A DNA stretch of 64,000 bases. Source: Pseudophaeobacter leonis (GTDB lineage Bacteria; Pseudomonadota; Alphaproteobacteria; Rhodobacterales; Rhodobacteraceae). The stretch spans positions 1-64,000 of the forward strand of contig NZ_MWVJ01000045.1 of assembly GCF_002087335.1 (NCBI RefSeq), given 5' to 3'. The stretch's first letter is position 1; every line of letters starts with the position of its first letter. The position numbers and the translations under genes were made by a program. The notes below the pieces were generated by a model. It did no database searches. It saw only the letters and a list, made by a program, of their open reading frames with translations, and had not been told where the DNA came from. This document shows positions 26,394 through 36,089 of the stretch, piece after piece.

Positions 26394-27380
26394 GTGGCAA
26401 TACAAAATGGCAAAGCAAAATGGGGCATTGTCAGCACGATCAAGGCCCCGGCTGAGTCGATCCTCAACTTTGCCGCCTATCACCTTGAGGCCGGCGCCCA
26501 CCGCCTGTTCCTCTATCTGGACGCCCCCTGCCCCGCAGCCCGCCCGCTGCTCAAGGCACATCCAAAGATCCGGGTATTTGACTGTGATGACGCCTCCTGG
26601 CAGCGCCGCCGCAAAGGTGGAAAGCCGGAAAAACACCAGGTCCGGCAAAGCCTCAATGCAACCCGCGCCTATCGCCGACAGGCCGGTGACATCGACTGGC
26701 TGGCGCATATTGATGTCGACGAATTCCTCTGGGCCAGCAGTCCAATTGCGCAAGTGCTGCATGGCCTGCCAGATACCAGCCTCTGCGCCCGCGCCCGCCC
26801 GATTGAAGCCCTCGCAGGCGACGGCACCGCCTTTAAGGGCTATGTTCCCAACGGGCCTGATCGCGGCGCCATCGTGGGACGGCTCTATCCCCGATACGGT
26901 GAACATTTGAACGGTGGATTTCTCAGCCATGTGCAGGGAAAGCTGTTTGTGCGCACGGGTTTGCCCGACATCACCTTGCGGATCCACAACCTTTTTCAAA
27001 GCACGGCCACGGGTTCAGGCGGCGACATCGAGAACCCCGGCCTGCAAGAGCTGCCTCAGGTCGATCTCTGTCATTTTCATGCGCCGGATTGGCAGCACTG
27101 GCTGGCCCATTACCGTTTTCGTCTGGAGAGCGGCTCTTACCGCGAGCCGCTAAAAACTGCGCGCCCCCGCGACAAGGGCGGCATCACCCTGCATGACCTC
27201 ATGAAAGCAATTGAAGATGAGGAAGGAACAGACGGGCTGCGGGCCTTTTATGACGAGATCTGCAACGACAGCCCTGCGCTGCGCGACCGCCTGGAAAAAG
27301 AGGGCTTGTTGCGTGTTCGCGCCTTGCAGATTGCATCTGCCCGAATGAAGCATTTTCCGCAGTTTGCGCAAGAGACCTGA
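26394..27380 (+). CDS. Glycosyltransferase family 2-like protein
   Basis: A 328-aa protein of the group that contains Glyco_tranf_2_4/GT92-type enzymes. It has an opening GIVSTIKAPAESILNFAAYH typical of this group, a nucleotide-sugar strand (HRLFLYLDAP), the metal-binding DVDEF near residue 112, and a C-terminal HFHAPDWQHWLAHYRFR. It starts with GTG behind GGCGGAG. It stands alone, so the acceptor (exopolysaccharide, LPS or protein) cannot be told. No signal peptide or membrane segment is seen. Confidence 0.78.
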   Translation: MAIQNGKAKWGIVSTIKAPAESILNFAAYHLEAGAHRLFLYLDAPCPAARPLLKAHPKIRVFDCDDASWQRRRKGGKPEKHQVRQSLNATRAYRRQAGDIDWLAHIDVDEFLWASSPIAQVLHGLPDTSLCARARPIEALAGDGTAFKGYVPNGPDRGAIVGRLYPRYGEHLNGGFLSHVQGKLFVRTGLPDITLRIHNLFQSTATGSGGDIENPGLQELPQVDLCHFHAPDWQHWLAHYRFRLESGSYREPLKTARPRDKGGITLHDLMKAIEDEEGTDGLRAFYDEICNDSPALRDRLEKEGLLRVRALQIASARMKHFPQFAQET

Positions 27381-27459
27381 ACCAGAGTGGCGCAAAACAC
27401 CCAACCTCGAAGAGTTGGGCGCATTCGCGCTGTTTCAAGCCCCGTAGCGCACCCATTAA

Positions 27460-27488
27460 TTGACGATCAAGCTAGATTTTGGTATGTC
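27460..27488 (+). promoter_or_regulatory. Candidate sigma-70 promoter for the helicase gene
   Basis: TTGACG and TATGTC are separated by 17 bases, about 100 bases before the helicase start, giving a structured leader. The -10 match is only moderate. Confidence 0.4.
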
Positions 27489-27513
27489 CCGGCAAAAGCT
27501 GAACGTTGTAGCA

Positions 27514-27529
27514 CCGCACCTCTGTGCGG
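27514..27529 (+). other. Leader hairpin upstream of the helicase gene
   Basis: CCGCAC and GTGCGG form a 6-bp stem with a 4-base loop in the predicted 5' leader. It precedes a second hairpin that covers the ribosome site. Confidence 0.4.
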
Positions 27530-27563
27530 ACCCAGCTTTGTAAAACACGCGCGGGCCAAATCA

Positions 27564-27583
27564 GTGTCCGCTAAAACGGACGC
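27564..27583 (+). promoter_or_regulatory. Hairpin covering the ribosome-binding site of the helicase gene
   Basis: GTGTCCG and CGGACGC pair over seven positions (one G-T) with a CTAAAA loop. The only Shine-Dalgarno-like bases (CGGA) are inside the stem, three bases before the ATG at 27586. This could limit translation until the hairpin melts or is unwound. Confidence 0.45.
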
Positions 27584-27585
27584 AT

Positions 27586-29235
27586 ATGACAAAATTTTCC
27601 GATCTGAATCTCAACCCCAAGGTCCTCAAAGCGATTGAAGAGGCCGGTTATGAAACCCCAACCCCGATCCAGGCAGGCGCTATTCCGCCCGCCCTTGAGG
27701 GTCGTGATGTGCTTGGCATTGCCCAAACAGGCACGGGCAAAACCGCCTCATTCACCCTGCCAATGATCACATTGCTGGCACGTGGCCGCGCCCGTGCCCG
27801 CATGCCGCGCAGCCTTGTTCTGTGCCCAACCCGTGAGCTGGCAGCCCAGGTGGCTGAGAATTTTGACACCTATACCAAACACTTAAAGCTCACGAAGGCG
27901 CTTTTGATTGGCGGGGTCAGTTTTAAAGAGCAAGACCAGCTGATCGACAAGGGCGTTGATGTTCTGATTGCGACCCCAGGCCGTCTGCTGGACCATTTCG
28001 AGCGCGGCAAACTGCTGCTCACGGGTGTGCAGATCATGGTGGTTGATGAGGCCGACCGGATGCTCGACATGGGCTTTATTCCGGATATTGAGCGTATTTT
28101 CTCGCTCACGCCCTTTACCCGCCAGACCCTGTTCTTTTCGGCCACCATGACGCCAGAAATCGAACGGATCACCAATACGTTCCTCTCCGCTCCTGAGCGA
28201 ATCGAAGTGGCGCGGCAGGCAAGCGCCTCTGAGACAATCGAACAGAATGTTGTTCTGTTCAAAGCCTCGCGCAAGGATCGTGAAGCCAGCGAGAAGCGTA
28301 CCGCGCTGCGGGCTCTGATTGATCTGGAAGGTGACAAGCTGACCAATGCGATCATCTTCTGCAACCGGAAAACGGATGTGGATATTGTTGCAAAATCGCT
28401 GAAAAAATACGGCTATGACGCGGCGCCTATTCATGGCGACCTCGACCAGAGCCAGCGCACCAGGACTCTCGATGGCTTCCGGGGCGGCGATCTGCGCATT
28501 CTGGTGGCCTCTGACGTGGCGGCCCGCGGTTTGGACGTGCCAAGCGTCAGCCATGTGTTCAACTTTGATGTCCCCGGGCACCCCGAGGACTATGTGCACC
28601 GTATCGGCCGCACCGGTCGTGCGGGACGCGAAGGCAAGGCGATCACCATTTGCTCTGGCCGCGATGAAAAAGCCCTCACTGCCGTCGAAAGCCTGCTGCA
28701 AAAGGAAATTGTACGGCTAGAGAACCCGGTAAAAAAGGCAGAGCCTGCCAAGCGCGCTGCGCCCAAGAAGGCCTCTGAAAAGCCGGAAAGAAGCTCTTCG
28801 CGGAGCAAGCCCACTGCCGTTACGGCCGACGTAGCCGTGGTAGAAGAGACGCCGAAAAAAGCTGATCGGGTTGACGCGACCCCATCCGAGGTGAGCAAGC
28901 CCGAAGCCCGTAAGCCCGAAGCCCGCAAGACTGAAGCGAGTAAGTCTGAAGGCAGTAAATCTGAGCCTCAGAAGGCTGAGAATAACAAGACTGCAGCGCG
29001 CAAATCGGATGGCGACAAGTCAGACAGCCGCTCACGCGGCCGCAAGGGTCCAGCAAAGGCCACTGGCAAGGCAGCAGAGGAGCCGCAGGCGCAAGCGAAC
29101 TCTGGCTCCAAGCCCCAACGTGGACGCGGCGGCAAACAACAGTCTGGTCGTCGCGATGATCGCACGGTTGTCGGCATGGGCGACCATATGCCCAGCTTTA
29201 TCGCCCTCTCCTTTGACGAGCGGCGCGCCGGATAA
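27586..29235 (+). CDS. rhlE: DEAD-box RNA helicase, RhlE type
   Basis: A 549-aa ATP-dependent RNA helicase acting in RNA decay and ribosome assembly. All core motifs are present: the Q motif in TPTPIQAGAIPPAL, motif I AQTGTGKT, PTRELAAQV, TPGRLLD, VDEADRMLDMGF (DEAD), FSATM, and the late HRIGRTGRAGR. After about residue 390 there is a long low-complexity tail of Lys, Ser, Glu and Ala with a roughly five-residue rhythm (EARKP, EARKT, EASKS, EGSKS), then an Arg/Gly-rich end. Such tails bind RNA. A possible control hairpin covers its ribosome site and a clear terminator follows. Confidence 0.93.
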   Translation: MTKFSDLNLNPKVLKAIEEAGYETPTPIQAGAIPPALEGRDVLGIAQTGTGKTASFTLPMITLLARGRARARMPRSLVLCPTRELAAQVAENFDTYTKHLKLTKALLIGGVSFKEQDQLIDKGVDVLIATPGRLLDHFERGKLLLTGVQIMVVDEADRMLDMGFIPDIERIFSLTPFTRQTLFFSATMTPEIERITNTFLSAPERIEVARQASASETIEQNVVLFKASRKDREASEKRTALRALIDLEGDKLTNAIIFCNRKTDVDIVAKSLKKYGYDAAPIHGDLDQSQRTRTLDGFRGGDLRILVASDVAARGLDVPSVSHVFNFDVPGHPEDYVHRIGRTGRAGREGKAITICSGRDEKALTAVESLLQKEIVRLENPVKKAEPAKRAAPKKASEKPERSSSRSKPTAVTADVAVVEETPKKADRVDATPSEVSKPEARKPEARKTEASKSEGSKSEPQKAENNKTAARKSDGDKSDSRSRGRKGPAKATGKAAEEPQAQANSGSKPQRGRGGKQQSGRRDDRTVVGMGDHMPSFIALSFDERRAG

Positions 29236-29276
29236 CGCGCCGGATAGCTCCGTCGCCTTTAGGCAAAGACTTTGAA

Positions 29277-29308
29277 CGACCGTGCCCTGTTGTGGTGCGG
29301 TCGTTTTT
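29277..29308 (+). terminator. Rho-independent terminator after the helicase gene
   Basis: CGACCGTGCC pairs with GGTGCGGTCG (two wobble pairs) over a short loop and is followed by five Ts. Confidence 0.8.
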
Positions 29309-29505
29309 CGTTGTGCGCAGCCGTCAAAATGAACACTCGTTAAGGGCGGCTGTGTCATGTCTAGCTGACCGCGCCAGCCTGCATCTTGCACGCGCAGCAT
29401 GCACCTTTGCGCCTGCAGCATGACGGCAATGCCAATTTGTCCGATGCAATGACACAGGAACGTCACTACATCAGCCTCATCCGAAATACGCCATAGACCG
29501 AGAAT

Positions 29506-29682
29506 ATGATGACCGAGTACCAGCCCGTTTCCCTCACCTACTCTGAAATTCAAGCCATTGAAGCCCGCGCGCATGAAATGCGCACGCAGGCGATGGCTGA
29601 TATGATGCGCGCTTTGGGCCGTGGCCTGCTTGCCCTGCCCCTGAAAATTGCTGCACTGCTGCATCGCACCCGCGCCGCATAA
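29506..29682 (+). CDS. Small hypothetical protein (58 aa)
   Basis: An isolated short reading frame with two consecutive ATG codons. The product has a helical, Met/Ala/Arg-rich middle (EIQAIEARAHEMRTQAM, then ADMMRALGRG) and an amphipathic end (LLALPLKIAALLHRTRAA). It recalls the many tiny Rhodobacteraceae proteins that share an AIEAxAxxMR motif, but I cannot name a family with certainty. It is bounded by its own terminators on both sides, which supports a separate transcript. No strong ribosome site is obvious (GAGAAT upstream). Confidence 0.55.
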   Translation: MMTEYQPVSLTYSEIQAIEARAHEMRTQAMADMMRALGRGLLALPLKIAALLHRTRAA

Positions 29683-29748
29683 GGCGCCGCAAAGACCGAA
29701 TTTTTCCCGACGTACGACCCTATTTAAAATGCCCACCACTCACGAAAA

Positions 29749-29781
29749 ACGCCCCGGCAGATCCTGCCGGGGCGTTTTTTT
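29749..29781. terminator. Bidirectional terminator
   Basis: A perfect 12-bp stem (ACGCCCCGGCAG with CTGCCGGGGCGT) and a 3-base loop are flanked by As before and seven Ts after. It would end the small plus-strand gene and the minus-strand RNase J gene, which converge here. Confidence 0.9.
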
Positions 29782-29801
29782 CGTTTATAGGCAATCGGTG
29801 C

Positions 29802-31472
29802 TTAGCGCATCCGGCTGATCACCACTGTGACCTCGGGCTTTTTACCAATTTCATTCTGGCAGGTCTGACGGGCAATCCGGCGCAACTCACCTTCAAGCTT
29901 GTCGTCATCCTTGAGGGTCTTGGCGCCTGCGCGCATCAGGAACTGGTTGAGATCCTCTTCCAGAACCTCGGTCAGCGCCGCATTCGAGGCCCCGGTCTCA
30001 GCCAGGCCTTTGATATCGCACCAGGGCTCGCCCAGTGGCTCGTCTTGCTCATCCAGGATCCGGGTCACAACCAAAACACCGTTCAGCGCCATGCGGATAC
30101 GATCCCGCACAACTCCCTCCATGGCGCCAATCTTGACCGAGCCATCCAGATAGGTACGGCCAGTGTCGATATATTCCGCAACAGAGGGGCGCTTGCCAGA
30201 GAGGTTCAGCATCATGCCATTGACCGCGACAATGCTGGGAATACCCTTGGCTTCGCCCAGACGGGCATGCTGACGCAGGCGACGGTGCTCGCCATGCATA
30301 GGCACCAGCATATCGGGCTTCAGCAGCGCGTGCAGCGCTTCCAGATCTGGCCCATTGGCGTGGCCCGAAACGTGATACAGCCCTGAGCTGTCATCAACAA
30401 CATCAACGCCGCGCTCAGAGAACTGGTTGATGATGCGGATAACACCGCGCTCGTTACCTGGAATCGTCTTTGAAGAATACAGGAACAGATCGCCCTCTTT
30501 CAGCTCCAGGCCGCGATATTTTCCGCGCGCCATCTGTGCCGAAGCAGCACGCCGCTCCCCCTGGCTGCCAGTGGTAATCAACATCAGGTTGTTGCGTGGA
30601 ATATCACGGGCTTCTTCGGGAGAGTAGACTTTGGGGAAATCGGTTAAAACGCCGGTCTGGGTGGCGGCCTCAACCATGCGCAGCATAGCGCGGCCCAGCA
30701 GCACAACTGAGCGCCCGGCCCGGGTTCCGGCATCCGCCAGGGTTTTCACCCGCGCCACGTTAGAGGCAAAGGTGGTGGCCGCAACCATGCCCTTGGCTTC
30801 TCCGATCAGCCGGGTGATCTCATCCGGCAGATCTGACTCTGAGCGACCAGGTGTTTTGGAAAACACATTGGTGGAATCACAGATCAAAGCCCTGATGCCG
30901 GGTTCGGCGATCTCAGCCCACATTTCGGGGTCAAAAGCCTCGCCCACCAGAGGGGTCCGGTCCAGTTTGAAATCACCGGTGTGCACAACGCGGCCCGCCG
31001 GGCTGTCGATCACCAGGCCACCGCTTTCGGGGATCGAATGCGCCATCGGGGCGACGCCTACGGTAAAGGGACCCATCTTGGTCACTTCGGGCCAGGCGCC
31101 AATGGTTTTGACAACCAAAGGATCATGGCCGCGCTCTTCCATCTTGCGACGGGCCAGATTGGCCGTGAAGGCGCGCGCATAGATTGGCACGTTCAGCTGG
31201 CTATAGAGCAGCGACACAGCCCCAATGTGGTCTTCGTGACCGTGGGTAATGATGATGCCTTCCAGCTGGCCGACGCGTTCGCGCAGCCAGGTGATGTCGG
31301 GCATGATCAGGTCAATGCCGGGGGTGCTGTCCATATCCGGGAAGGCAACACCCAGATCCACCAGGATCAGACGTTCTTTTCCGGGGCGGCCATAGCCGTA
31401 GACATAGGCATTCATGCCAATTTCGCCTGCCCCACCGAGGGGAAGGTAGATCAATCGTTCATCAGTGCTCAT
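29802..31472 (-). CDS. rnj: Ribonuclease J
   Basis: Metallo-beta-lactamase-fold RNase with endo- and 5'-exonuclease activity, important in rRNA and mRNA processing. The 556-aa protein has the zinc motif HGHEDHIG near residue 76, the beta-CASP region (STNVFSKTPGRSESD, ITTGSQGER) and the HVSGHANGPDL and PMHGEHRRL histidine motifs. Its start overlaps the coaX stop by ATGA. The order nuoN-birA-coaX-rnj is a usual one in alphaproteobacteria. Length is normal. Confidence 0.96.
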   Translation of the reverse strand: MSTDERLIYLPLGGAGEIGMNAYVYGYGRPGKERLILVDLGVAFPDMDSTPGIDLIMPDITWLRERVGQLEGIIITHGHEDHIGAVSLLYSQLNVPIYARAFTANLARRKMEERGHDPLVVKTIGAWPEVTKMGPFTVGVAPMAHSIPESGGLVIDSPAGRVVHTGDFKLDRTPLVGEAFDPEMWAEIAEPGIRALICDSTNVFSKTPGRSESDLPDEITRLIGEAKGMVAATTFASNVARVKTLADAGTRAGRSVVLLGRAMLRMVEAATQTGVLTDFPKVYSPEEARDIPRNNLMLITTGSQGERRAASAQMARGKYRGLELKEGDLFLYSSKTIPGNERGVIRIINQFSERGVDVVDDSSGLYHVSGHANGPDLEALHALLKPDMLVPMHGEHRRLRQHARLGEAKGIPSIVAVNGMMLNLSGKRPSVAEYIDTGRTYLDGSVKIGAMEGVVRDRIRMALNGVLVVTRILDEQDEPLGEPWCDIKGLAETGASNAALTEVLEEDLNQFLMRAGAKTLKDDDKLEGELRRIARQTCQNEIGKKPEVTVVISRMR

Positions 31473-32251
31473 TCAGGAGTACCGTTATCCTTGTTATATT
31501 TATGAATGATCTGGAGACCGTGCATAGTGAGATCATCCTCATATGCGTCGAACAGATCAGCAGCTTGCTGGAAAAGAGGCGCCAGCCCGCCTGTTGATAT
31601 AATTTTCATCGGGACATCCCGCTCGGCTTTGATCTGGGCGCAGATCTCGCGGACGAGTCCCACATAGCCCCAGAACACGCCCGATTGCATGCAGGCCACC
31701 GTATTGGTGCCAATTACACGCTCCGGCTTGGAAATGTCCACATGCGGAAGTGCCGCTGCAGCCTGATGCAGCGCCTCTAAGCTAAGATTTACCCCTGGCG
31801 CGATCACACCGCCGACATAGGCGCCATCCTCGGCCACCACATCAAAGGTCGTGGCGGTACCAAAATCGACCATCACCAGATTGCCACCATAGTGATCAAA
31901 CCCGGCAACCGTATTCACCAACCGGTCCGGCCCCACTGCCGTACCCCCATCCACCCTGACCGCAACAGGCAGCAAGCAGTCCGCTTTGCCGACGACCAGG
32001 GGACGTGTGTTATAGTACCGATCTGCCAGAACCCGCAGGTTGAACACCACCCGCGGCACCGTTGAGGAGATGATCACATCCGTGATATCCGCCTTGATGC
32101 CCTGCGCCTGGATCAGCGTGTTGAGCCAGACAAAATACTGATCGGCCGTGCGCCGCCAATCCGTCGCCGTGCGCCAGGTGCCAACAAATTTCTCGCCATC
32201 CCAGATCGAGAAGACGGTATTGGTATTGCCACAATCAACAGCCAGAAGCAT
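31469..32251 (-). CDS. coaX: Type III pantothenate kinase
   Basis: First enzyme of coenzyme A synthesis, phosphorylating pantothenate. The 260-aa protein of the ASKHA fold begins MLLAVDCGNTNTVFSIWDG, with the phosphate-binding DCGNTN, and has the GPDRLVNTVAG motif, VVDFGTATTFD and GVIAPGV. These identify the CoaX type rather than the P-loop CoaA type. It lies 15 bases after birA and overlaps rnj, so the three are likely co-transcribed, probably with nuo. Confidence 0.95.
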   Translation of the reverse strand: MLLAVDCGNTNTVFSIWDGEKFVGTWRTATDWRRTADQYFVWLNTLIQAQGIKADITDVIISSTVPRVVFNLRVLADRYYNTRPLVVGKADCLLPVAVRVDGGTAVGPDRLVNTVAGFDHYGGNLVMVDFGTATTFDVVAEDGAYVGGVIAPGVNLSLEALHQAAAALPHVDISKPERVIGTNTVACMQSGVFWGYVGLVREICAQIKAERDVPMKIISTGGLAPLFQQAADLFDAYEDDLTMHGLQIIHKYNKDNGTPE

Positions 32252-32266
32252 TCGGTGCCCTTACGG

Positions 32267-33017
32267 TTAGAAAAAGATGTCAGCAGCGGGGATGTTCACC
32301 CGGCCTTTGGCGCTGTTTAGGACAAGGTTGCCCTCCGCGTCTACCGTCTCGAAGGTGCCTTCTGTCTCAGAATGGGTGGTACGTGCCGTAATCACCTCGC
32401 CCAGCTTGGCGGCGCGGGCCAGCCAGGCGGTGCGGATGGGCTCAAACCCGTAGGTGGTGAACTGCAGCTCAAAGCGGGCATAGGCCGCCGCCAGTTCGGT
32501 GAGAAACATCTCCGGGCTGACCTGTACACCGGTTTCAGACAGCAAAGACACCGGCCAGACAGCACCGGGTTCCAGCCATTCCTTCATCGGCGTTTCGACC
32601 AGGTTGACCCCGATGCCAATGGAGAGATAGGCAACACCCTCGCCACCTCCGGCGCTCTCCAGCAAGATCCCCGACAGTTTGCCGCCGTTCAACAAAACAT
32701 CATTGGGCCATTTCAGCGCCAGACCTGTGGTTCGGCCTGTCAGCGCCTCACAGGCGTCATAGACGGCGAGTGCAGCCACAAAGCTGCGCAGGGCCACAAC
32801 CTGTGGCGGCTCAGTGGGGCGCATCACCAGAGTGGCGGCGAAATTGCCAGCTGGCTCTTTCCAGTCCCGCCCGCGCCGGCCGCGTCCTTTGGTCTGGGCG
32901 CTTTGCCAGGATCCATTCCGGGCCAGCGAGATCCGCTGCAATCCGGGCGGCCTCATCCCGCGTGCTGTCCACTTCGTCGAGGATGCGCTTGCCGTAGCCG
33001 TCGGGCCAATCCGTCAT
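32267..33017 (-). CDS. birA: Biotin-[acetyl-CoA-carboxylase] ligase, interrupted by a one-base insertion
   Basis: Attaches biotin to carboxylases, here presumably including the methylcrotonyl-CoA carboxylase encoded at 52730. The short form without a DNA-binding domain begins MTDWPDGYGKRILDEVDSTR; the catalytic QTKGRGRRGRDW lies after a frame break, and WPNDVLLNGGKLSGILLE follows. Removing one T from the TTT at 32902-32904 joins GPEWILA to SAQTKGRGRRGR in a single frame of about 249 aa. The gene lies between nuoN and coaX. Because birA is normally essential, the break is probably a sequence error. Confidence 0.92.
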
Positions 33018-33087
33018 TGTCTGTTCCCTTCAAGACAAAAAGGCCCGGTCCACTGGACCAGGCCTCTTGTTCGTAATGTCTAACCGT

Positions 33088-34527
33088 TCAGTTGACCAGT
33101 GTCGCGGCGGCTGCGGCCGCAGCCCCGTCAACACCAAACATATTGATAATGCCAAAGACCATCACTGCAGCCGATCCCATGAGAAAGACCCAAAGCACTG
33201 GTGATGTCGCACGATCCAGATCCTCGCCCTCCTCACCAAAGTACATGTAGTAGACAATCCGCAGGTAGTAGAAGGCGCCGATGACCGAGGCCACAACACC
33301 GGCAATCGCCAACCAGGCCAGACCGGCATCATAGGCGGCGCGCAGCACATAGAACTTGCCAAAGAAGCCCAGCATTGGCGGCACCCCAGCCAGCGAGAAC
33401 AACAGGATCAGCATCGCCAGCGCCTTGCCGGGTTCGCGGCGTGCGTACTGATTGAGCGCGCCGATGTCGGTGATTGGCCGACCATCTTTTTGCAGCATCA
33501 GGATAAAGGCAAAGGTGCCGATATTCATCGACACATAGATCGCCATATAGACCAGCATGGCCTCAACCCCCAGTTGGGTGCCCGAGGCCAGCCCCATCAG
33601 CGCAAAGCCCATATGAGCAATCGAAGAATAGGCCATCAGACGTTTGATGTCGCGCTGGCCAATGGCAGCAACGGCGCCCACAAACATCGACAACAGCGAC
33701 AAGAGCGCAATCACCTGGCTCCAGTCCGCCACGGCATTGCCGAAGGCGTCATGCATGACCCGGGCAAACAGCCCCATGGCGGCAATTTTTGGCGCGGTGG
33801 CAAAGAAGGCGGTGACAGGCGTCGGCGCGCCTTCATAGACGTCCGGTGTCCACATGTGGAAGGGCACAGCCGAGACCTTAAAGGCAAGACCTGAAATCAA
33901 GAGAACCAGACCAAACAGCAGCCCAATCGAGACCTCACCGTGCTGAGCCACCTGAATGATGCCCGCAAATTTTGTGGTTCCGGCAAAGCCATAGACCAGC
34001 GATGCCCCATAGAGCAGCAGGCCCGAGGAAAGCGCGCCCAGCACAAAGTACTTGAGCCCGGCCTCGGTGGATTTGATGCTGTCACGCCGCATAGAGGCCA
34101 CAACATAGAGCGCCAGCGACTGCAGCTCCAACCCCATATAAAGCGACATCAGATCGCCCGCAGAAACCATCACCATCATGCCAACCGCGCTGAGCGCCAC
34201 CAGGATGGGATATTCAAAGCGCAGCATGCCGCGACGCAACATGTATTCCTGGCCCATGACCAGGACTGCCGCGGCCGAGAGCAAAATGGTGACCTTGGCA
34301 AAGCGGGCAAAGCCGTCATCGACAAACATGCCACCAAAGGCTGCATGGGTGCCACTGCCATTGAAACCAATCCAGGCCCCCAGCACAGCCATCAGCCCTG
34401 CCGTTGACCAGACCAGCGTCGATGCCAGCTTATCCTTGCCGGTGTAGACCGCGCCCAAAAGCGCCGCCATTGCGTAAAGTGCCAGGATAATCTCTGGCAG
34501 GATTACGGAGAGATCAGCTTGGATCAT
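33088..34527 (-). CDS. nuoN: NADH-quinone oxidoreductase subunit N
   Basis: Antiporter-like membrane subunit of complex I, part of the proton-pumping arm. The 479-aa protein has about fourteen hydrophobic segments and typical motifs: [70 protein letters not shown] with the channel lysine region, and [14 protein letters not shown]. It is the last nuo gene, 14 bases after nuoM, and birA follows. Confidence 0.96.
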   Translation of the reverse strand: MIQADLSVILPEIILALYAMAALLGAVYTGKDKLASTLVWSTAGLMAVLGAWIGFNGSGTHAAFGGMFVDDGFARFAKVTILLSAAAVLVMGQEYMLRRGMLRFEYPILVALSAVGMMVMVSAGDLMSLYMGLELQSLALYVVASMRRDSIKSTEAGLKYFVLGALSSGLLLYGASLVYGFAGTTKFAGIIQVAQHGEVSIGLLFGLVLLISGLAFKVSAVPFHMWTPDVYEGAPTPVTAFFATAPKIAAMGLFARVMHDAFGNAVADWSQVIALLSLLSMFVGAVAAIGQRDIKRLMAYSSIAHMGFALMGLASGTQLGVEAMLVYMAIYVSMNIGTFAFILMLQKDGRPITDIGALNQYARREPGKALAMLILLFSLAGVPPMLGFFGKFYVLRAAYDAGLAWLAIAGVVASVIGAFYYLRIVYYMYFGEEGEDLDRATSPVLWVFLMGSAAVMVFGIINMFGVDGAAAAAAATLVN

Positions 34528-34541
34528 CTGCCCATGCTCCC

Positions 34542-36089
34542 TTAGTGCGACGCAGTCTGGGGTGCCGCAGACAGATCCGCAGCAGCCAGAGACTGGTTAA
34601 AGTTGGCGATCAGCGCTTCAGTCGAGGGACTGATGATATCGGTGATCAGTGAGGGGTAGACGCCCAACAGAATGGTCATGAAAATCAGCGGCGCAAAGAT
34701 CAGCCGCTCGCGGGTATTCATATCCTCGATTGTTTTCAGGCTAGCCTTGATCAGATCGCCAAACACCACCCGCCGATAGAGCCACAGCGCATAGCAGGCC
34801 GAGAAGATCACGCCCGAGGCCGCAACCGCAGCAACCCAGGTGTTTTTCTGGAAGGCGCCCATCAGGGTGAGGAACTCGCCAACAAAACCAGAGGTGCCCG
34901 GCAGGCCGACATTGGCCATGGTGAAGAGCATAAAGACCAGCGCATAGGCGGGCATGCGCACAACAAGGCCACCGTAGGCGTCAATGTCGCGGGTATGCAT
35001 ACGGTCATAGATCACACCGACACAGAGAAAGAGTGCGGCGGAGATAAAACCGTGGCTCAGCATCTGGAAGATGGCGCCGTCAATGCCCTGCTGATTAGCA
35101 GCAAAAATCCCCATGGTGACAAAACCCATATGCGCCACGGAGGAATAGGCGATCAGCTTTTTCATGTCTTCCTGCACCATCGCCACCAGCGAGGTATAGA
35201 CCACGGCAATCGCCGACATCCACAGGACCAGATCGGTCATAACGTCGGTGCCGACAGGGAACATCGGCAATGAGAACCGCAAAAAGCCGTAGCCGCCCAT
35301 TTTCAACAAGATCGCAGCCAGCACAACAGAGCCCGCCGTCGGCGCCTGCACGTGGGCATCCGGCAGCCAGGTGTGCACCGGCCACATCGGCATCTTCACC
35401 GCGAAGGAGGCAAAGAAGGCCAGGAACATCAGGGTTTGCATACCGCCAACCACATGAATGCCCAGCACATCAAAGCTCGCAGCTGAGAAGCTGTGGGTCA
35501 GCAGAGTTTCAATATCGGTGGTCCCGGCATCGGCATACATCGCCACCATCGCCACCAGCATCAGAACCGAGCCCAGGAACGTATAGAGGAAGAACTTGAA
35601 CGAAGCGTAGATGCGCTCTTTGCCACCCCAGATGCCAATGATCAGGAACATCGGAATGAGGCCAGCCTCAAAGAACATGTAAAACAGCACCAGATCCAGC
35701 GCCATAAAGACGCCCAGCATCAGGGTTTCCAGCAGCAGGAAGGCGATCATGTATTCTTTGACGCGGTTCGTGACGTTCCAGCTGGCCAGAATGGTCAGCG
35801 GCATCACAAAGGTGGTGAGCATCACAAACAGCACCGAGATGCCATCAACGCCCATTTTATACTGCAGACCAAAGACCCACTCACGTTCCTCAAGGAACTG
35901 AAAGCCGGTATTGGCAGGGTCAAACTGTGTGTAGATCCCCAGGCTGACCAAAAAGGTGATCGAAGTGGCCAGCAGCGCCAGCCATTTGGCGTTGCGCTGC
36001 GCTGAGGCATCCTCACCCCGCATCAGCAGCGCCATGACAGCAGCCGCCCCGGCGGGGATAAAGGTCACAATAGAAAGCAGGTTGTCCAT
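34542..36089 (-). CDS. nuoM: NADH-quinone oxidoreductase subunit M
   Basis: Antiporter-like membrane subunit of complex I. The start is the ATG giving [20 protein letters not shown], which overlaps the nuoL stop by one base (TGATG); an apparent N-terminal extension in this frame is the nuoL C-terminus read out of frame. The 515-aa protein shows [17 protein letters not shown], the channel motifs [20 protein letters not shown] and [17 protein letters not shown]. Length and hydrophobic pattern are normal. Confidence 0.96.
   Translation of the reverse strand: MDNLLSIVTFIPAGAAAVMALLMRGEDASAQRNAKWLALLATSITFLVSLGIYTQFDPANTGFQFLEEREWVFGLQYKMGVDGISVLFVMLTTFVMPLTILASWNVTNRVKEYMIAFLLLETLMLGVFMALDLVLFYMFFEAGLIPMFLIIGIWGGKERIYASFKFFLYTFLGSVLMLVAMVAMYADAGTTDIETLLTHSFSAASFDVLGIHVVGGMQTLMFLAFFASFAVKMPMWPVHTWLPDAHVQAPTAGSVVLAAILLKMGGYGFLRFSLPMFPVGTDVMTDLVLWMSAIAVVYTSLVAMVQEDMKKLIAYSSVAHMGFVTMGIFAANQQGIDGAIFQMLSHGFISAALFLCVGVIYDRMHTRDIDAYGGLVVRMPAYALVFMLFTMANVGLPGTSGFVGEFLTLMGAFQKNTWVAAVAASGVIFSACYALWLYRRVVFGDLIKASLKTIEDMNTRERLIFAPLIFMTILLGVYPSLITDIISPSTEALIANFNQSLAAADLSAAPQTASH

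Noticed and set aside
28756-29160. CRISPR-like repetition in the helicase 3' end
   Set aside because: The periodicity is in codons of a coding tail, units are about 15 bases and imperfect, with no spacers.
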